Positions 5,273-5,330 of a DNA stretch of 5,330 bases are shown piece after piece. Every line of letters begins with the position of its first letter. Position 1 is the stretch's first letter. Under the pieces are notes generated by a model. That model was not told the origin of the DNA. It did not search any database and saw only the letters and a list, made by a program, of their open reading frames with translations. Source of the stretch: an uncultured Eisenbergiella sp. (lineage in GTDB: Bacteria; Bacillota; Clostridia; Lachnospirales; Lachnospiraceae); contig CARDPF010000221.1 of NCBI GenBank assembly GCA_948960675.1, positions 1 to 5,330 on the forward strand, written 5' to 3'. The translations under genes and the position numbers were made by a program.

Positions 5273-5330
5273 CAATCAGGCAATGGCTTACCGATTATTC
5301 TAAAGGGGATAACCTGTGGCTGTATTGGAA
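5269..5330 (+). CDS. Start of the next operon gene, partial, unidentified
   Basis: A GTG at 5269 overlaps the vanG stop (GTGA) and follows GGAAGGGGG at 5251-5259, a good Shine-Dalgarno region. Only 20 codons are visible, reading MTIRQWLTDYSKGDNLWLYW, and the frame stays open to the window end. Position and overlap argue for a co-translated member of the van operon. vanXY and vanT follow vanG in enterococci, but this N-terminus does not look like either from memory, so I leave it unnamed. It may be too short to classify. Confidence 0.6.
   Translation, partial: MTIRQWLTDYSKGDNLWLYW

Noticed and set aside
4466..5275. 269-residue open frame opposite vanG
   Set aside because: It is an antisense shadow of the conserved vanG frame; the His/Pro/Lys-rich product shows no domain.

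Overview
The window reads as part of a vanG-type glycopeptide-resistance cluster from a Gram-positive, low-to-mid-GC Firmicute, most like a gut Clostridia/Lachnospiraceae genome. This rests on strong purine-rich Shine-Dalgarno sites, GTG and TTG starts, and a VanR/VanS/VanW/VanG set whose ligase strongly resembles enterococcal VanG as I remember it. The organism call is inference; no marker gene is present.

Layout. Positions 2-436 (minus) hold an AT-rich, truncated GNAT acetyltransferase with a clear sigma-A-type promoter; it is probably flanking DNA. From 690 to 2496 (plus), vanR and vanS overlap and encode an OmpR-type two-component system. On the opposite strand, 2505-2840 encodes a small XRE-type helix-turn-helix protein that converges on vanS with only 8 bp between the stop codons. 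A 489-bp intergenic region (2841-3329) follows. It carries a perfect AT-rich palindrome, a GC-rich hairpin, and a 22-bp tandem repeat containing a near-match to the VanR box described for enterococcal van promoters, so it is the likely VanR-activated promoter of the resistance operon. vanW (3330-4211) and vanG (4211-5272) come next and overlap. The first 20 codons of another overlapping gene, which I cannot identify, run off the end.

How it would work. VanS would sense glycopeptide or envelope stress and phosphorylate VanR. VanR would activate the promoter upstream of vanW. VanG would make D-Ala-D-Ser, a peptidoglycan precursor terminus with low vancomycin affinity. A full system also needs D-Ser supply (VanT) and removal of D-Ala-ended precursors (VanXY); these are not visible here and could lie downstream.

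Most unusual points: (1) the antisense-oriented HTH gene sits between vanS and vanW, where the classic enterococcal vanG operon has vanY; (2) a 29-bp repeat (27/29 identical) occurs just upstream of the start codons of both the HTH gene and vanG, on opposite strands, and in vanW it forms the C-terminal codons; (3) there is a candidate VanR-box array ahead of vanW.
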